A stretch of 64,000 bases of DNA from contig JBFHIJ010000003.1 in assembly GCA_041596515.1 (NCBI GenBank), forward strand, positions 85,789 to 149,788, written 5' to 3'. The DNA comes from JBFHIJ01 sp041596515. Its GTDB lineage: Bacteria; Bacteroidota; Ignavibacteria; Kapaibacteriales; UBA2268. The translations under genes were made by a program, and so were the position numbers. Below the pieces are notes generated by a model. The model did not search any database, was not told the origin of the DNA, and was given only the letters and a program-made list of their open reading frames with translations. This document shows, piece after piece, positions 35,812 to 45,170 of this stretch; the stretch's first letter is position 1, and each line of letters starts with the position of its first letter.

Positions 35812-36972
35812 TTACTCTGAAAATTGTTCGTATCTGCTCAATGCTTTCAGAGTAAAGAGCTCATTTATTGCCACTTTCTCGCCTTCCATAACGCCCGTTA
35901 CAATAGCTTTTTCGTCATCAGACTTTATAACTATTATGTATCGTTTTTCGTACTGAGTTGTTGACTTTTGTATAAATATAGCAGCGTTTTTGCCATCATA
36001 TATGATAGCATTTGCCGGAATTGTAATAACATTACTTTGTGTCCTTGATTGAAAACTAAGCGTTACTGACTGACCCGGCATAGGGCAACCATCTTTAGTT
36101 TTAACAATTACATTGGCTATTATGGATTTTTTATCTTGGTCCAGTGCCGGATTAATAGATTTAACGATAGAAGATATACCGCCTTTATCGTCGAACTTTC
36201 TGTTTTTTATAAAGACAGAGTCTCCTACATAAACTCCATTCCCTTCATTCGGAGAAAGGTAACCTTTAATCATCACTTCGTCGGTACTAATTACAGTAAG
36301 CAGTTTTTCGTAAGTTTCTACTGCTTGCCCCATATCTATTAAGTGCTCATTTAAAAAACCAGTGATAGGCGATAGCACTGTTATCACAGGTTCCGGCGTA
36401 TTACCATCCTGCCAAGTATCCAACTGTTTTTGAGTAACACCAACCGCCAGCAATCTAGAGTGAGCTGCACTAAGCAAGGCTTTAATTCTACCTAAGTCTG
36501 ATTTAGCCTTCTCAAATTCACTTTTGGAACTAATTTTCTTTTCTAATAATTGTTCTAATCTACGAACTTGGCTAGCGGAATAATCTAATTCTGCTTTATA
36601 TTGCAGGTATTCTGCAATCATATTTGCATATTCGAGGCTTTCTATTTCTAAAAGTGGTTTCCCAGCAGCTATTTTGTCACCTTCATGTACGTATATTTTT
36701 TTAATTCTTCCGCTTAGAGGTGCTGCAACTATAGCAATTTTATCCGGTGACGGAAATACCTGCCCCGGTGCAACAATATTCATTTCTGCTTGCCCATTTA
36801 CAGCTTCCCCAACTTGGATTGTAATTTCAGAAGCCTGTTTTGAGTTTAGCTCGATTAATGTGAGCTCTCCATTTGGTTCTTTTTCTTCAGTAGCAGCATT
36901 TGATTCAGTATTTTCTTGTTTGCTGCACGAAATCAGTGCCAGAAAAAGCGTAATAAAAACAAGATGTTTCAT
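35812..36972 (-). CDS. Periplasmic adaptor (membrane fusion) lipoprotein of the metal pump, CusB/CzcB type
   Basis: 386 residues. The lipobox LISC (Cys at residue 16) predicts lipid anchoring. A lipoyl/barrel-sandwich half (PLSGRIKKIYVHEGDKIAAG and SPITGFLNEHLIDMGQAV) flanks a helical hairpin at about residues 115-170, followed by beta-barrel and membrane-proximal domains. It bridges the RND pump and the outer-membrane channel. No Met-rich or His-rich metal-binding N-terminus is visible, which argues mildly against classical CusB copper relay. Sits 15 bases before the pump gene and 12 bases after the channel gene. Confidence 0.9.
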   Translation of the reverse strand: MKHLVFITLFLALISCSKQENTESNAATEEKEPNGELTLIELNSKQASEITIQVGEAVNGQAEMNIVAPGQVFPSPDKIAIVAAPLSGRIKKIYVHEGDKIAAGKPLLEIESLEYANMIAEYLQYKAELDYSASQVRRLEQLLEKKISSKSEFEKAKSDLGRIKALLSAAHSRLLAVGVTQKQLDTWQDGNTPEPVITVLSPITGFLNEHLIDMGQAVETYEKLLTVISTDEVMIKGYLSPNEGNGVYVGDSVFIKNRKFDDKGGISSIVKSINPALDQDKKSIIANVIVKTKDGCPMPGQSVTLSFQSRTQSNVITIPANAIIYDGKNAAIFIQKSTTQYEKRYIIVIKSDDEKAIVTGVMEGEKVAINELFTLKALSRYEQFSE

Positions 36973-36984
36973 TTTTTTTAACTC

Positions 36985-38253
36985 CTATTTAGAGGTAAAA
37001 ACAAAGTCTTTACCGATATATTTTTCAAGTTCAATAATATGCAAATAATAATCTCTAAGCTCTTGGTAAAATTTTATCTCATTGGATAAATACATTTTTT
37101 CCGAATCGAGTAGCTCAAGCAAACTAATTTGTCCTTCTTTGTATGCTTCCAAGGTCAAGGTCAAAAGTAAACCTGCTTTTTCACGGATGAGTGTATTGTA
37201 TCTGGCTATTTTTTGATTGCTTTCATGGTATCCGTGCCAAGCAAATTCTATATTCCGTTTAAATTCTAAAATTGTCTGTTCCATATTATTCTTTGTTCGT
37301 TCTGCATTCATTTCATATACTTCGTTTTGCCTGGATTCTTTGAACGGATACCAAAGCGGAACGGAAATTCCTATTTCATATCCATATTGATTATAACCAG
37401 TACCCAAATCCTGTTTGTACCAGCTTAGATTTAAATCAGGGAATATCTTACCACGAACTGACTTTATCTTTTCTATTTCTGACTGGTAATTGAACTGCTG
37501 AGCTTGCACTGCGGGATGTTCTTTTAATGCGGATAAAGCGTCATTTTGCTGAATATCTAACTCAATATAATTCAAAGTATCAGGAAAACTAATTCTATAG
37601 CTCTGTTCATCCGGGTTAAGTCCGATAATAGTAAAGAGTGCATAGCGACTTACGTGATATTCCTTTTTGATGTCATTGAGTTCGTTAAGCGATTCCTGAT
37701 AGAATATCTCTGACTTTAGGGTCTCTAATTCTGTAGCTACTCCTGCTTCCGCACGATAATTGACTACTTGCCTTAAAGAGTCCGCCAGAGCAGTCTGCAT
37801 GCTTCTTAATTCAATCATTTTCAGATTGTAAGACAAATTTGCATAAGCTCTTTTTACATTAGATTTTACATCTAATTTTAAATTTTCATACGCCATTTTT
37901 TCTGCTTCTACTTTTTTAGAAACAGCATTTTTGCCATAAATCCAAGTTATTGGGGATGTAATTGTTTGACTAAGGCGTATATTCTGCTCTGTAAAATTTC
38001 CGGCATCTATTCCTTCTTTCATAATGCTAAGAGAAGGAGACGCAAGAGGGAAATATTCATAAGCCGAAGCCTCAGTAGATTTAATGTTTGCTTTAAGTGC
38101 CAGTAATTCATGATTTTTTGAATACGCAATTGATAAAGCAGAGTCCAACGGGAGATTGTCTCCTGTGGGCTTTCCACCACCAGCATAAACAATATTGCTG
38201 CTTAGTAATATTGCGAATAGGATGTAAAAAAGTCTTTTGATATAATTTTTCAT
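36985..38253 (-). CDS. TolC-like outer-membrane efflux channel (CusC/CzcC type)
   Basis: 422 residues with a signal peptide (to about residue 25, ending VYA). Two OEP repeats, with long helices such as LKANIKSTEASAYEYF and YQSEIEKIKSVRGKIFPDLN; the tail ends in helices typical of the trimeric TolC channel. First gene of the three-gene efflux operon. No N-terminal lipobox is seen, unlike many CusC proteins. There is no adjacent two-component or MerR-type regulator. Confidence 0.9.
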   Translation of the reverse strand: MKNYIKRLFYILFAILLSSNIVYAGGGKPTGDNLPLDSALSIAYSKNHELLALKANIKSTEASAYEYFPLASPSLSIMKEGIDAGNFTEQNIRLSQTITSPITWIYGKNAVSKKVEAEKMAYENLKLDVKSNVKRAYANLSYNLKMIELRSMQTALADSLRQVVNYRAEAGVATELETLKSEIFYQESLNELNDIKKEYHVSRYALFTIIGLNPDEQSYRISFPDTLNYIELDIQQNDALSALKEHPAVQAQQFNYQSEIEKIKSVRGKIFPDLNLSWYKQDLGTGYNQYGYEIGISVPLWYPFKESRQNEVYEMNAERTKNNMEQTILEFKRNIEFAWHGYHESNQKIARYNTLIREKAGLLLTLTLEAYKEGQISLLELLDSEKMYLSNEIKFYQELRDYYLHIIELEKYIGKDFVFTSK

Positions 38254-38435
38254 AATTTAAATATCACTAAATGTTATTGAAAAGAGAGAATAAGTATAAG
38301 ACTGATTAATCGAGCCAATATTGAAGTTGAATTATATTTTGCAATTTATTAAATTATAGATAGAATAGGTAGCCCTATTGAAAGAACAAACTTGTATATT
38401 ACACATTTACTCATCAAAAGAGTGCAAAAGCACTA

Positions 38436-39602
38436 TTATTTCCAATCTATTTCAACTAATTCCTGATTGGTACATTTTGCACTTGTAGGGTTAGATTTTG
38501 ATTTTCTTGCAAAGGTAAGTGCTTCTTTTTTGCATGAGTCGATACAATCACCGCATGCCATACATTCTGTATTATCAATGGTAGAGATTTTGTTTTCGCG
38601 AGTAATCGCATTGATATCGCACGATTTGTTGCAACTTACGCACGAATTGCAATTATCTTTTTTTGCTGCTATAACCGAGGCACCGGGTATCATCTGTACC
38701 CAGCCTAACACAAGACCAATAGGGCAGACAGTCTTGCAGAATGGTCTATACATAAATAATGAGCTTATAAGTAGTAGACCAAGTAAAATCCATGTAATAT
38801 TATAAAATGCCAACAAGTTAAAGGCTGCTTTAAATGGATCTATAGCGCAGAACCAATTGGTATGTGTTATAGCTAATTGGGTAATCAATGCTAAAAGTAG
38901 CACTATTCTAATCCAGCGCATCACTTTTTGGGATTTGGCTGACTTAAGTATCTCAAATTTGTTTGATTTATAAAGGAATTCCTGAAAAGCACCGAGATGG
39001 CAGACCCAGCCGCACCATGTTTTCCCGAATATGTATGTCAACGGTATTAAACCAAGAAACCATATTAAATTTTGCCATGGAATATTTACCCCAAACCCTA
39101 AAAGAAATATTTCCTGAAAGGAAGAAATAGGACAGGGGCATCCGCCATTATAGAAACCAAAAAATATAAGAGTGCTTAGTAGGAATAGTATTCTTGTTTT
39201 ACGAAGGGGGCGAAAGCGTACAAACACACCGGCAACAGCTGTCAGCAAAAGAGCAAATAAAGCCCAGTTTAATCGACTCTGTAAGTGTTCTGCTTCCTTG
39301 AGACTTGCAGAATTTTCATCATCTTCTTGATCAAAAGAAGTAAACTCCTCTTGACTAAAATCCTCAAATTCATCTACTTCGGAAGCCACTGCTCGTAGCT
39401 CTTCTGTTTCATCGAAGTCCTCAAATTCATCATCAGATGAGTTGTTTTCTGTTAAATGGGAACTGTCCTTATCTATTTCTTCAGTCACCGTAGCTGCCTC
39501 CTTTGGAAAAGCAGCACATCCGGCGCAAGTGTTACAGTTCTCTGCATACGTAGCTTGGTAAATAAGTATTGCAAATAAAAAAGCAAGGACAGTTCTCATC
39601 AT
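38436..39602 (-). CDS. NapH-like polyferredoxin membrane protein with acidic N-terminal repeat region
   Basis: 388 residues. A signal-like N-terminus is followed by CNTCAGC (residues 23-29) and then an acidic, low-complexity stretch (about 40-97) with the repeated motif DEFEDF at least twice. Then come five membrane spans containing NapH/NosR-type cysteine loops (GGCPCPI and TWCGWVCHLGAFQEF; FCKTVCPIGL) and, at the C-terminus, two [4Fe-4S] ferredoxin motifs, CNSCVSCNKSC and CMACGDCIDSCKK. Likely moves electrons across or at the inner membrane; the partner is unknown. The neighbouring small secreted gene starts nine bases upstream, so they form a pair. Confidence 0.8.
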   Translation of the reverse strand: MMRTVLAFLFAILIYQATYAENCNTCAGCAAFPKEAATVTEEIDKDSSHLTENNSSDDEFEDFDETEELRAVASEVDEFEDFSQEEFTSFDQEDDENSASLKEAEHLQSRLNWALFALLLTAVAGVFVRFRPLRKTRILFLLSTLIFFGFYNGGCPCPISSFQEIFLLGFGVNIPWQNLIWFLGLIPLTYIFGKTWCGWVCHLGAFQEFLYKSNKFEILKSAKSQKVMRWIRIVLLLALITQLAITHTNWFCAIDPFKAAFNLLAFYNITWILLGLLLISSLFMYRPFCKTVCPIGLVLGWVQMIPGASVIAAKKDNCNSCVSCNKSCDINAITRENKISTIDNTECMACGDCIDSCKKEALTFARKSKSNPTSAKCTNQELVEIDWK

Positions 39603-39610
39603 TAAAAACC

Positions 39611-39991
39611 TTATTTAGTAGTAACTTCAAAAGTACCTAATCCACCCTCTTTATCACATTTTCGCACTGCTTTTAGCACAGCTTTACCTTTGCCTGATTT
39701 AGTTACTTTGATTTTAAGTTTTCTCTCAAACTGACCGGATGAAGTTTCTCGCCATTTAGTACCTTGAACTATTTCAAAGCCATTGGGTTGAAATTTTGTA
39801 GTTTTGATACCTTCTGGGCAACTTTTATGAGTAAAAAAGACTTCTACTTTTACGATTAAAATATCGCCTTTTGAGTAAGTTGATTTTTCGCCTTTAAGCA
39901 CTTTGAAGTCAATTTCACACGCAAGTGCAGAAACTGTAAAAATTACAAAGGCTAAGGAGCTGACAATTAACACTTTCAAAAATCTATTCAT
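39611..39991 (-). CDS. Small secreted cysteine-containing protein, unknown
   Basis: 126 residues with a signal peptide (about 1-24, ending SALA) and a mature domain built of short beta strands, resembling an immunoglobulin-like fold (SKGDILIVKVEVFF, FERKLKIKVTKSGKGKAVLKA). Three mature cysteines could form a disulfide or bind metal. The polyferredoxin gene begins eight bases after its stop, so the two are co-transcribed and may cooperate, for example as periplasmic donor and membrane relay. No family is recognised. Confidence 0.7.
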   Translation of the reverse strand: MNRFLKVLIVSSLAFVIFTVSALACEIDFKVLKGEKSTYSKGDILIVKVEVFFTHKSCPEGIKTTKFQPNGFEIVQGTKWRETSSGQFERKLKIKVTKSGKGKAVLKAVRKCDKEGGLGTFEVTTK

Positions 39992-40198
39992 CTATGTACC
40001 TCTAACGAATATGTTGTTCAATATTTCAACTATCCCAATTCTTGTGCCAATTTGTAATGAAGAGTAGTCCAGGGAGTGTTATTTACTTTAAATATGGGAG
40101 TATAGCGAACTTGAGATATTGTTTGCAATTGAAAAGATTTCGACATAAGCGACGAAAAAGGTACATATTTGTCGAAATAAAAGTACCATATTTCCTCT

Positions 40199-41641
40199 TT
40201 ATTTCTGCCAAAAAGAAGGTGCAAGTAAAATCACGACAGTATAAACTTCTAACCTTCCTAATAGCATCAGTCCGGATAAAACCCATTTGACTTCTCCGGA
40301 TAGGAATGCATAATTATCAGTTGGTCCTACCAGCTCTAAGCCCGGGCCAATATTATTTAAAGTAGCGGCAACCGCACCAATAGCCGTAACTATGTCCAAT
40401 CCTTGGAATGTTAAAAACAGGGAAGAAAATGCAGCTATAAGCATATATAATACGAAAAAGCCCAGTATATTCATCATCACATCTCTGCTTACACTAATAT
40501 TCCCCATTCTAATCGGAACTATTGCCTGAGGATGTACCAATCGAACTATCTCTGCATATACAAATTTAAAAAGGAGATAGATTCTCATTACTTTCATACC
40601 ACCGCCTGTAGAGCCTGCCATGCCACCTACAAACATTATCAGAAACAGTATTAACTGCGAACTTATTGACCATTGTTCGTAATCTGCGGTGCCAAATCCG
40701 GTGGTAGTTATAATTGACACAACTTGGAAAAGTGTATACCTAAGAGTTTCGAGTATAGAAGAGTAATTATTGATATAAGTATCTATACCGATGCCCAAAG
40801 TAGCAAAAGCAATTATGGCAAAGTAAAACTGCAACTCTCTATTAACAAAGACTTCTTTGATGTTGCCTTTTAATATCCTATAGTGTAGCGAGAAATTCAT
40901 GCCGGCGATAATCATAAAGATAATTATAATATAATCTATATATGCCGAATTAAAACCGCCAACGCTTTTGTTTAAAGTCGAATAACCACCGGTAGCCATT
41001 GTTCCAAATGTATGGCAAAGTGCCTCATGCAAATTCATACCGGCAAGCATAAGCAATATAGTTTCTATCACAGAAAGCAATACGTAAACACCCCACAGTA
41101 TTTTCGCTGTCTCTGTTACTCGGGGGGTAAGCTTGTCAGCTATTGGTCCCGGCACCTCAGCTTTAAAGAGCTGCATACCACCAACTCCCAACAGTGGCAA
41201 AATAGCTATGCCGAGTACTATAATCCCCATGCCACCAACCCAATGCGTAAAGCTTCTCCACAACAATATACCTTCCGGCAACACCTCTATATCTGTCAAG
41301 ATGGTTGCCCCTGTGGTAGTAAAGCCTGACATGGTTTCAAAAAATGCATCGGTAAATGAAGGAATATAATTGCCTATTATATAGGGTAATGACCCAAAAG
41401 CAGAAAATACAATCCACCCCAGTGCTACTATCATAAAGCCCTCTTTGGGGCGAACTTCTTGCTTAGTCCTAAAAAGAAAAAATGCCAATGCTCCAACTAA
41501 CATTGTTATCCCGGAGCTTACACTTATCGAAAAAGTATCACCACCTCCGTAATACAAAGAAAACGGAAGAGCAAAGAGCATAGACGCTCCTAAAAACATG
41601 GTTATAAAACCTAATACTCTTATTACTATTTTATATCTCAT
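40199..41641 (-). CDS. trkH: Trk potassium uptake protein TrkH
   Basis: 480 residues, the standard TrkH length. Pore-loop signatures are GFTTTGATIL near residue 105, TMATGGYST, TTTGFGTADY and a final IGAVAATLNNIGPG; SPRV-type soluble loops are absent. It lacks the N-terminal extension of the 9712-11493 protein, so this is a separate system. The C-terminus ends VILLAPSFWQK as in typical TrkH. Ten bases after the stop of trkA on the same strand, hence one operon. The gap after it (39992-40198) holds no recognised gene. Confidence 0.94.
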   Translation of the reverse strand: MRYKIVIRVLGFITMFLGASMLFALPFSLYYGGGDTFSISVSSGITMLVGALAFFLFRTKQEVRPKEGFMIVALGWIVFSAFGSLPYIIGNYIPSFTDAFFETMSGFTTTGATILTDIEVLPEGILLWRSFTHWVGGMGIIVLGIAILPLLGVGGMQLFKAEVPGPIADKLTPRVTETAKILWGVYVLLSVIETILLMLAGMNLHEALCHTFGTMATGGYSTLNKSVGGFNSAYIDYIIIIFMIIAGMNFSLHYRILKGNIKEVFVNRELQFYFAIIAFATLGIGIDTYINNYSSILETLRYTLFQVVSIITTTGFGTADYEQWSISSQLILFLIMFVGGMAGSTGGGMKVMRIYLLFKFVYAEIVRLVHPQAIVPIRMGNISVSRDVMMNILGFFVLYMLIAAFSSLFLTFQGLDIVTAIGAVAATLNNIGPGLELVGPTDNYAFLSGEVKWVLSGLMLLGRLEVYTVVILLAPSFWQK

Positions 41642-41650
41642 ATGCCTCTA

Positions 41651-42991
41651 TCAAAACATCTTTTCTACATTTTTTACAGCTCCGGGCAAAGCGAATACTA
41701 CTACTCTATCGCCGGATTCTACTTGCGTATGTCCGGTAGGAATTACAAGCTGTTCCCCATTTTTCAATACAGCTGCTACCAGACTGTTCTGAGGGAATTT
41801 TAGTTCCATCAGAGGCTTTTTGCATATAGTGGATTTTCCTTTCGCTTCAAACTCAATTATTTCCGCATCCATCCCCGGCAACTCAGCATACTGAGTTACT
41901 TGCCTGCTACGAATAAATTTTTGGATTGCATTTACTGTGATTAGCTGTTTACTGACAACAGCATCCATGCCAATGGAGGGAGTTAGAGGCATATACTCAT
42001 TTTTCTTGATTAGTGTCACAGTTCTCGGCACTTTCAAGTGGCGCGAGATTAAGCTGGTTATAATATTTGTTTCGTCGTCTCCGGTCACAGCTATAAACTC
42101 GTCCATCTCATTTAGATTTTCAAAAGTAAGCAAATCTAAATCAGAACCATCACCATTAATAACAAGAGTTTTCTTTAAATCATAAGCAAGCTTTTCTGCT
42201 TTTTTTCTATTTTTTTCGATTATTTTAATTTTCATTTCGGTTTCGAGAGCCCTGGCAATAAATCTGCCGACCTGCCCACCGCCGATTATCATAATATCTT
42301 CTATAATTTTTTTAGTCTTTCCGAAATATTCTAAGGCTTTTGACATATAGTCAGGTGCACAAATGATAAACAACTGGTCACCTTCTAAAAGTCTGTCTTC
42401 ACCTCTCGGCACTATTGTAAATTGCTTACGTTTTAATGCTACAATTCTCAAAGGTGGATTGCCATGAGTTTCACCTAAATCTTTGAGGGGAGTTTGCAAT
42501 ACAGGGCAACCTTGGTCTAACCTGATGCCTAAAAATTGGATTTTACCTTCGTCAAATTCTACAATATCAGTAGCATTTGACTGCTTGATTAGTCGAATTA
42601 TAGCATCTGCCGTTTCTTTTTCAGGATGGATAATATAATCTGCACCCAGTTCCTCTTTTGATAACATAAAAGAAGGAGAAGCATAATCAGGATTTTTCAC
42701 ACGGGCTATAGTAGTCTGCACACCAAACTTTTTTGCCATTTTGCAAGTAAGCAAATTCACTTCATCATTGGTAGTCATAGCCGCAAATACATGAGTATTT
42801 TGAATATCTGCAGCTTTTAATATATCTACACTTGTAGCATTACCTTCCACTACCATAGCATCTAAATGCTCATGAGCATATTTTACTTTAGAGCTAGCTT
42901 TTTCAATAATGGTTATATTATGCTTATCAAGGGACAGCCGATGAGTTAAACGAACACCGACGCTCCCGGCACCAACGATAAGAAGATTCAT
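41651..42991 (-). CDS. trkA: Trk system regulatory protein TrkA (tandem RCK)
   Basis: 446 residues with two RCK_N/RCK_C repeats: first Rossmann loop GAGSVG (residues 7-12), second GGGQVGRFIA near residue 238. Both halves bind NAD(H) or nucleotide and gate TrkH from the cytoplasm. The long form contrasts with the one-repeat KtrA protein at 11498-12184. First gene of the trkA-trkH pair. The ~550 bases upstream hold repeat copy F. Confidence 0.95.
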   Translation of the reverse strand: MNLLIVGAGSVGVRLTHRLSLDKHNITIIEKASSKVKYAHEHLDAMVVEGNATSVDILKAADIQNTHVFAAMTTNDEVNLLTCKMAKKFGVQTTIARVKNPDYASPSFMLSKEELGADYIIHPEKETADAIIRLIKQSNATDIVEFDEGKIQFLGIRLDQGCPVLQTPLKDLGETHGNPPLRIVALKRKQFTIVPRGEDRLLEGDQLFIICAPDYMSKALEYFGKTKKIIEDIMIIGGGQVGRFIARALETEMKIKIIEKNRKKAEKLAYDLKKTLVINGDGSDLDLLTFENLNEMDEFIAVTGDDETNIITSLISRHLKVPRTVTLIKKNEYMPLTPSIGMDAVVSKQLITVNAIQKFIRSRQVTQYAELPGMDAEIIEFEAKGKSTICKKPLMELKFPQNSLVAAVLKNGEQLVIPTGHTQVESGDRVVVFALPGAVKNVEKMF

Positions 42992-43171
42992 ATCCCAATC
43001 CGATTTTCAAAAGTCAAATTTTGTACGAATACAAATAAAGCAAAAAAGAATCAAATATTTTAGTTATTTAAAATTTTAGGGATAATAAAACATACAATAG
43101 CCTTAATCCTCACTATAAATATGATTCTTCTGGTATAATAATATTCGAGAGCAGGAAAAAATAGAAGGGAG

Positions 43172-43352
43172 CATCCCGGATTTGTCATTAGGATGTCGTC
43201 ATAGTGCTGTAGATCATTGTAGAACCAAGGAGCATACTTACTTTCTCTGCAAGAAAACATTACGTAATTGCTTATTGAACAAGGAGTTTCAACCCCCTCG
43301 CATTCAATGACTATAGAGCTGTTTCCATCTTTTTAAATGACATTATTGGATT
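43172..43352 (+). repeat. Dispersed ~180-bp repeat, copy F
   Basis: Full-length forward copy (family at copy D). Intact left end ATCCCGGATTTGTCATTAG and right end AAATGACATTATTGGATT. It lies upstream of trkA and downstream of the hsp20 cluster in a ~550-base gap; the rest of the gap is AT-rich with one terminator. Confidence 0.92.
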
Positions 43353-43420
43353 CATATATTTTTGTCTAATATTAAGCAGTTTCTAAATGCAGCTACTTCG
43401 TTGTGGGATGAAATAAAAGC

Positions 43421-43456
43421 AAAAAAAAAGAGACTCCGAGGGTAGGGGGAGTCTCT
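43421..43456 (-). terminator. Intrinsic terminator of the hsp20 cluster
   Basis: Stem AGAGACTCC (43429-43437)/GGAGTCTCT (43448-43456), flanked by a run of nine A (T on the minus strand). It lies 85 bases past the last hsp20 stop. Confidence 0.8.
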
Positions 43457-43540
43457 TATATTTTTCCGAACACTTATTTGTGTACGACTTTTCCTTATAA
43501 ATACCTATTCCATTGCGTGCATAGCTAAGGTGTCGGAAAA

Positions 43541-43990
43541 TTAGTCTATAGTTATTTCTAATTCGTTGGGCTTTTCCGGTTCAGTTTTCAATATTTCCAA
43601 GTTCAACACTCCGTTTTCATATTTAGCTCTAATGCTTTCTTTATCAACATTTTCAGGCAAAATAAATGAACGTGTAAAACTTCCATAAGTTCTTTCTGAG
43701 CGAATCAGTCGTTTGTCATCTTCTTCCTTTTCTTCAAACACACTTCTTTTTTCACCTGAGATGATAAGCATATTATCGTCATTTACCTTAACTTTTACGT
43801 CTTCTTTTGCTATACCTGGTAATTCCGCAGAAACCCAAAATCTATCATCTTCTTCCTGTACGTCTATTTTTGGCATCCAAGCAGATGTATTAAACACCAT
43901 ACTTCTTCTGTTAAATCCATCCATCCATCTGTCCATTCTGCGGATTACACTGTCTACTCCGGTAAAAGGATCATATTTTACTAAAGTCAT
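43541..43990 (-). CDS. Small heat-shock protein, Hsp20 family (copy 1)
   Basis: 149 residues with an alpha-crystallin domain from about residue 40. VDVQEEDDRF-type strands lead to the conserved AELPGIAKEDVKVKV, then RTYGSFTRSFILPENVD, and the terminal signature YENGVLNLEILK. It holds unfolding proteins for refolding by other chaperones. One of three tandem paralogues on the minus strand, with intergenic gaps of about 120 and 170 bases. A run of CCTCC-type pairing (GGAGG on the minus strand) precedes its ATG. Confidence 0.95.
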   Translation of the reverse strand: MTLVKYDPFTGVDSVIRRMDRWMDGFNRRSMVFNTSAWMPKIDVQEEDDRFWVSAELPGIAKEDVKVKVNDDNMLIISGEKRSVFEEKEEDDKRLIRSERTYGSFTRSFILPENVDKESIRAKYENGVLNLEILKTEPEKPNELEITID

Positions 43991-44108
43991 AATACACCTC
44001 CGTAGGGCAATTCAACAAAACTATTTGGTCAATTATTTAGGGAAAAGCTAAAATTTAATTATTCCAATCTTTATGTTCAAATCCGAACAAAACACAATCA
44101 ATATGAAA

Positions 44109-44558
44109 CTAATCTATATTTACTTCTACTTCTTTCGGCTTAACCGGCTCTTTTTTACTTAGAGTAATATGCAAGACGCCGTTGTCATGTTTAGCACTGA
44201 TCGAGGCAGTATCTATATTTTCCGGTAGTTGGAAAGAGCGGGAAAACTCACCAAAACTTCTTTCAGCTCGTATATATGATTTTTCCTTGCATTCATCTGT
44301 TTCTTCCTCGCATCTTTTCTTTTCGCCTTTTACCATAAGTACTTTATCTTCGTTTACGGTAATTTTAACCTGCTCTTTCGGAATACCGGGAAGTTCAGCA
44401 AAGAGCCTCAATGTTTTTTCGTCTTCTATTATGTCAATCGTAGGGGCAAAAGAGCCATATTCTACTCTATATCCTTTTTCCATATCGTCTACAATTTGTC
44501 CCATTCTTTTATTCATCTTTTCGAATCCTCTAAAAGGATCAAATCTTACAGTTCCCAT
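44109..44558 (-). CDS. Small heat-shock protein, Hsp20 family (copy 2)
   Basis: 149 residues. Alpha-crystallin landmarks: FAELPGIPKEQVKITV, RSFGEFSRSFQLPENIDT and HDNGVLHITLSKKEP. An unusual cysteine pair CEEETDEC lies in the variable loop, absent in the other two copies. Its 5' gap (44559-44732) contains an 8-bp long-range pairing AGAGTCCG/CGGACTCT on either side of a 95-base loop; it does not mask the ribosome binding site GGAGATAG. Middle gene of the cluster. Confidence 0.95.
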   Translation of the reverse strand: MGTVRFDPFRGFEKMNKRMGQIVDDMEKGYRVEYGSFAPTIDIIEDEKTLRLFAELPGIPKEQVKITVNEDKVLMVKGEKKRCEEETDECKEKSYIRAERSFGEFSRSFQLPENIDTASISAKHDNGVLHITLSKKEPVKPKEVEVNID

Positions 44559-44732
44559 TATTCTATCTCCTATATTTAATTATTTAATTTCTTTGATTCT
44601 ATTTTCTAAAGAAGAGTCCGATGCTTTTTCACTGCTATTCTGTTCATTTAATAATTGGTGTTATGAAAACTTATTGAGAAGTCTTATGCCTAATGCTATG
44701 GTATTCGTTTCACACCGGACTCTGTCCTTAAT

Positions 44733-45170
44733 TTAATCTATCGTTATATTAATCTCTTTTGGTTCTTCAGGCTCTTTTTTGTTTAGTGAAAGCTCTAACA
44801 AGCCATTTTTGAAAGAAGCTTTGATATTTTCTAAGTCAATATCTTCAGGGAGAACAAAAGATCTAGTAAATTCACCAAAAGAGCGTTCAATGCGAATTTG
44901 TGATTCGCCTTCATTAATCACAGGTTTTTTCTTTTCACCTTTGATAGTCAAAATCCTTTCTTCATTTACCGATACTTTTACATCTTCTTTAGCTAAACCG
45001 GGCACTTCTGCAGATACCACTACTTTGTTGTCATATTCTGTTATATCTACTCGTGGATTAAAACCACCTTTTTCGAATACAAATCCTTTTTCAACTTCGC
45101 CTGCAATATTTTGCATCTTGCGAGTCATGTTTTCAAAATGTCTAACCGGATCGAATTTAATCATTGTCAT
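44733..45170 (-). CDS. Small heat-shock protein, Hsp20 family (copy 3, first transcribed)
   Basis: 145 residues. Landmarks: SAEVPGLAKEDVKVSV, RSFGEFTRSFVLPEDIDL and FKNGLLELSLNKKEPEEP. Preceded by GGAG at about eight bases from the ATG. No CIRCE element or ROSE-like thermometer is visible in the 5' region, so heat control is not shown by the sequence. First gene of the cluster; repeat copy G lies upstream. Confidence 0.95.
   Translation of the reverse strand: MTMIKFDPVRHFENMTRKMQNIAGEVEKGFVFEKGGFNPRVDITEYDNKVVVSAEVPGLAKEDVKVSVNEERILTIKGEKKKPVINEGESQIRIERSFGEFTRSFVLPEDIDLENIKASFKNGLLELSLNKKEPEEPKEINITID

Noticed and set aside
40030..40224. Open frame of 64 codons between trkH and the small secreted gene
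   Set aside because: It overlaps the trkH end, has no ribosome binding site and no recognisable domain; the gap is only about 200 bases.
43541..45170. RNA thermometer or CIRCE heat-shock element in the hsp20 leaders
   Set aside because: No TTAGCACTC-N9-GAGTGCTAA dyad and no ROSE-type U/U-rich anti-Shine-Dalgarno hairpin could be found on the minus strand upstream of any of the three genes.
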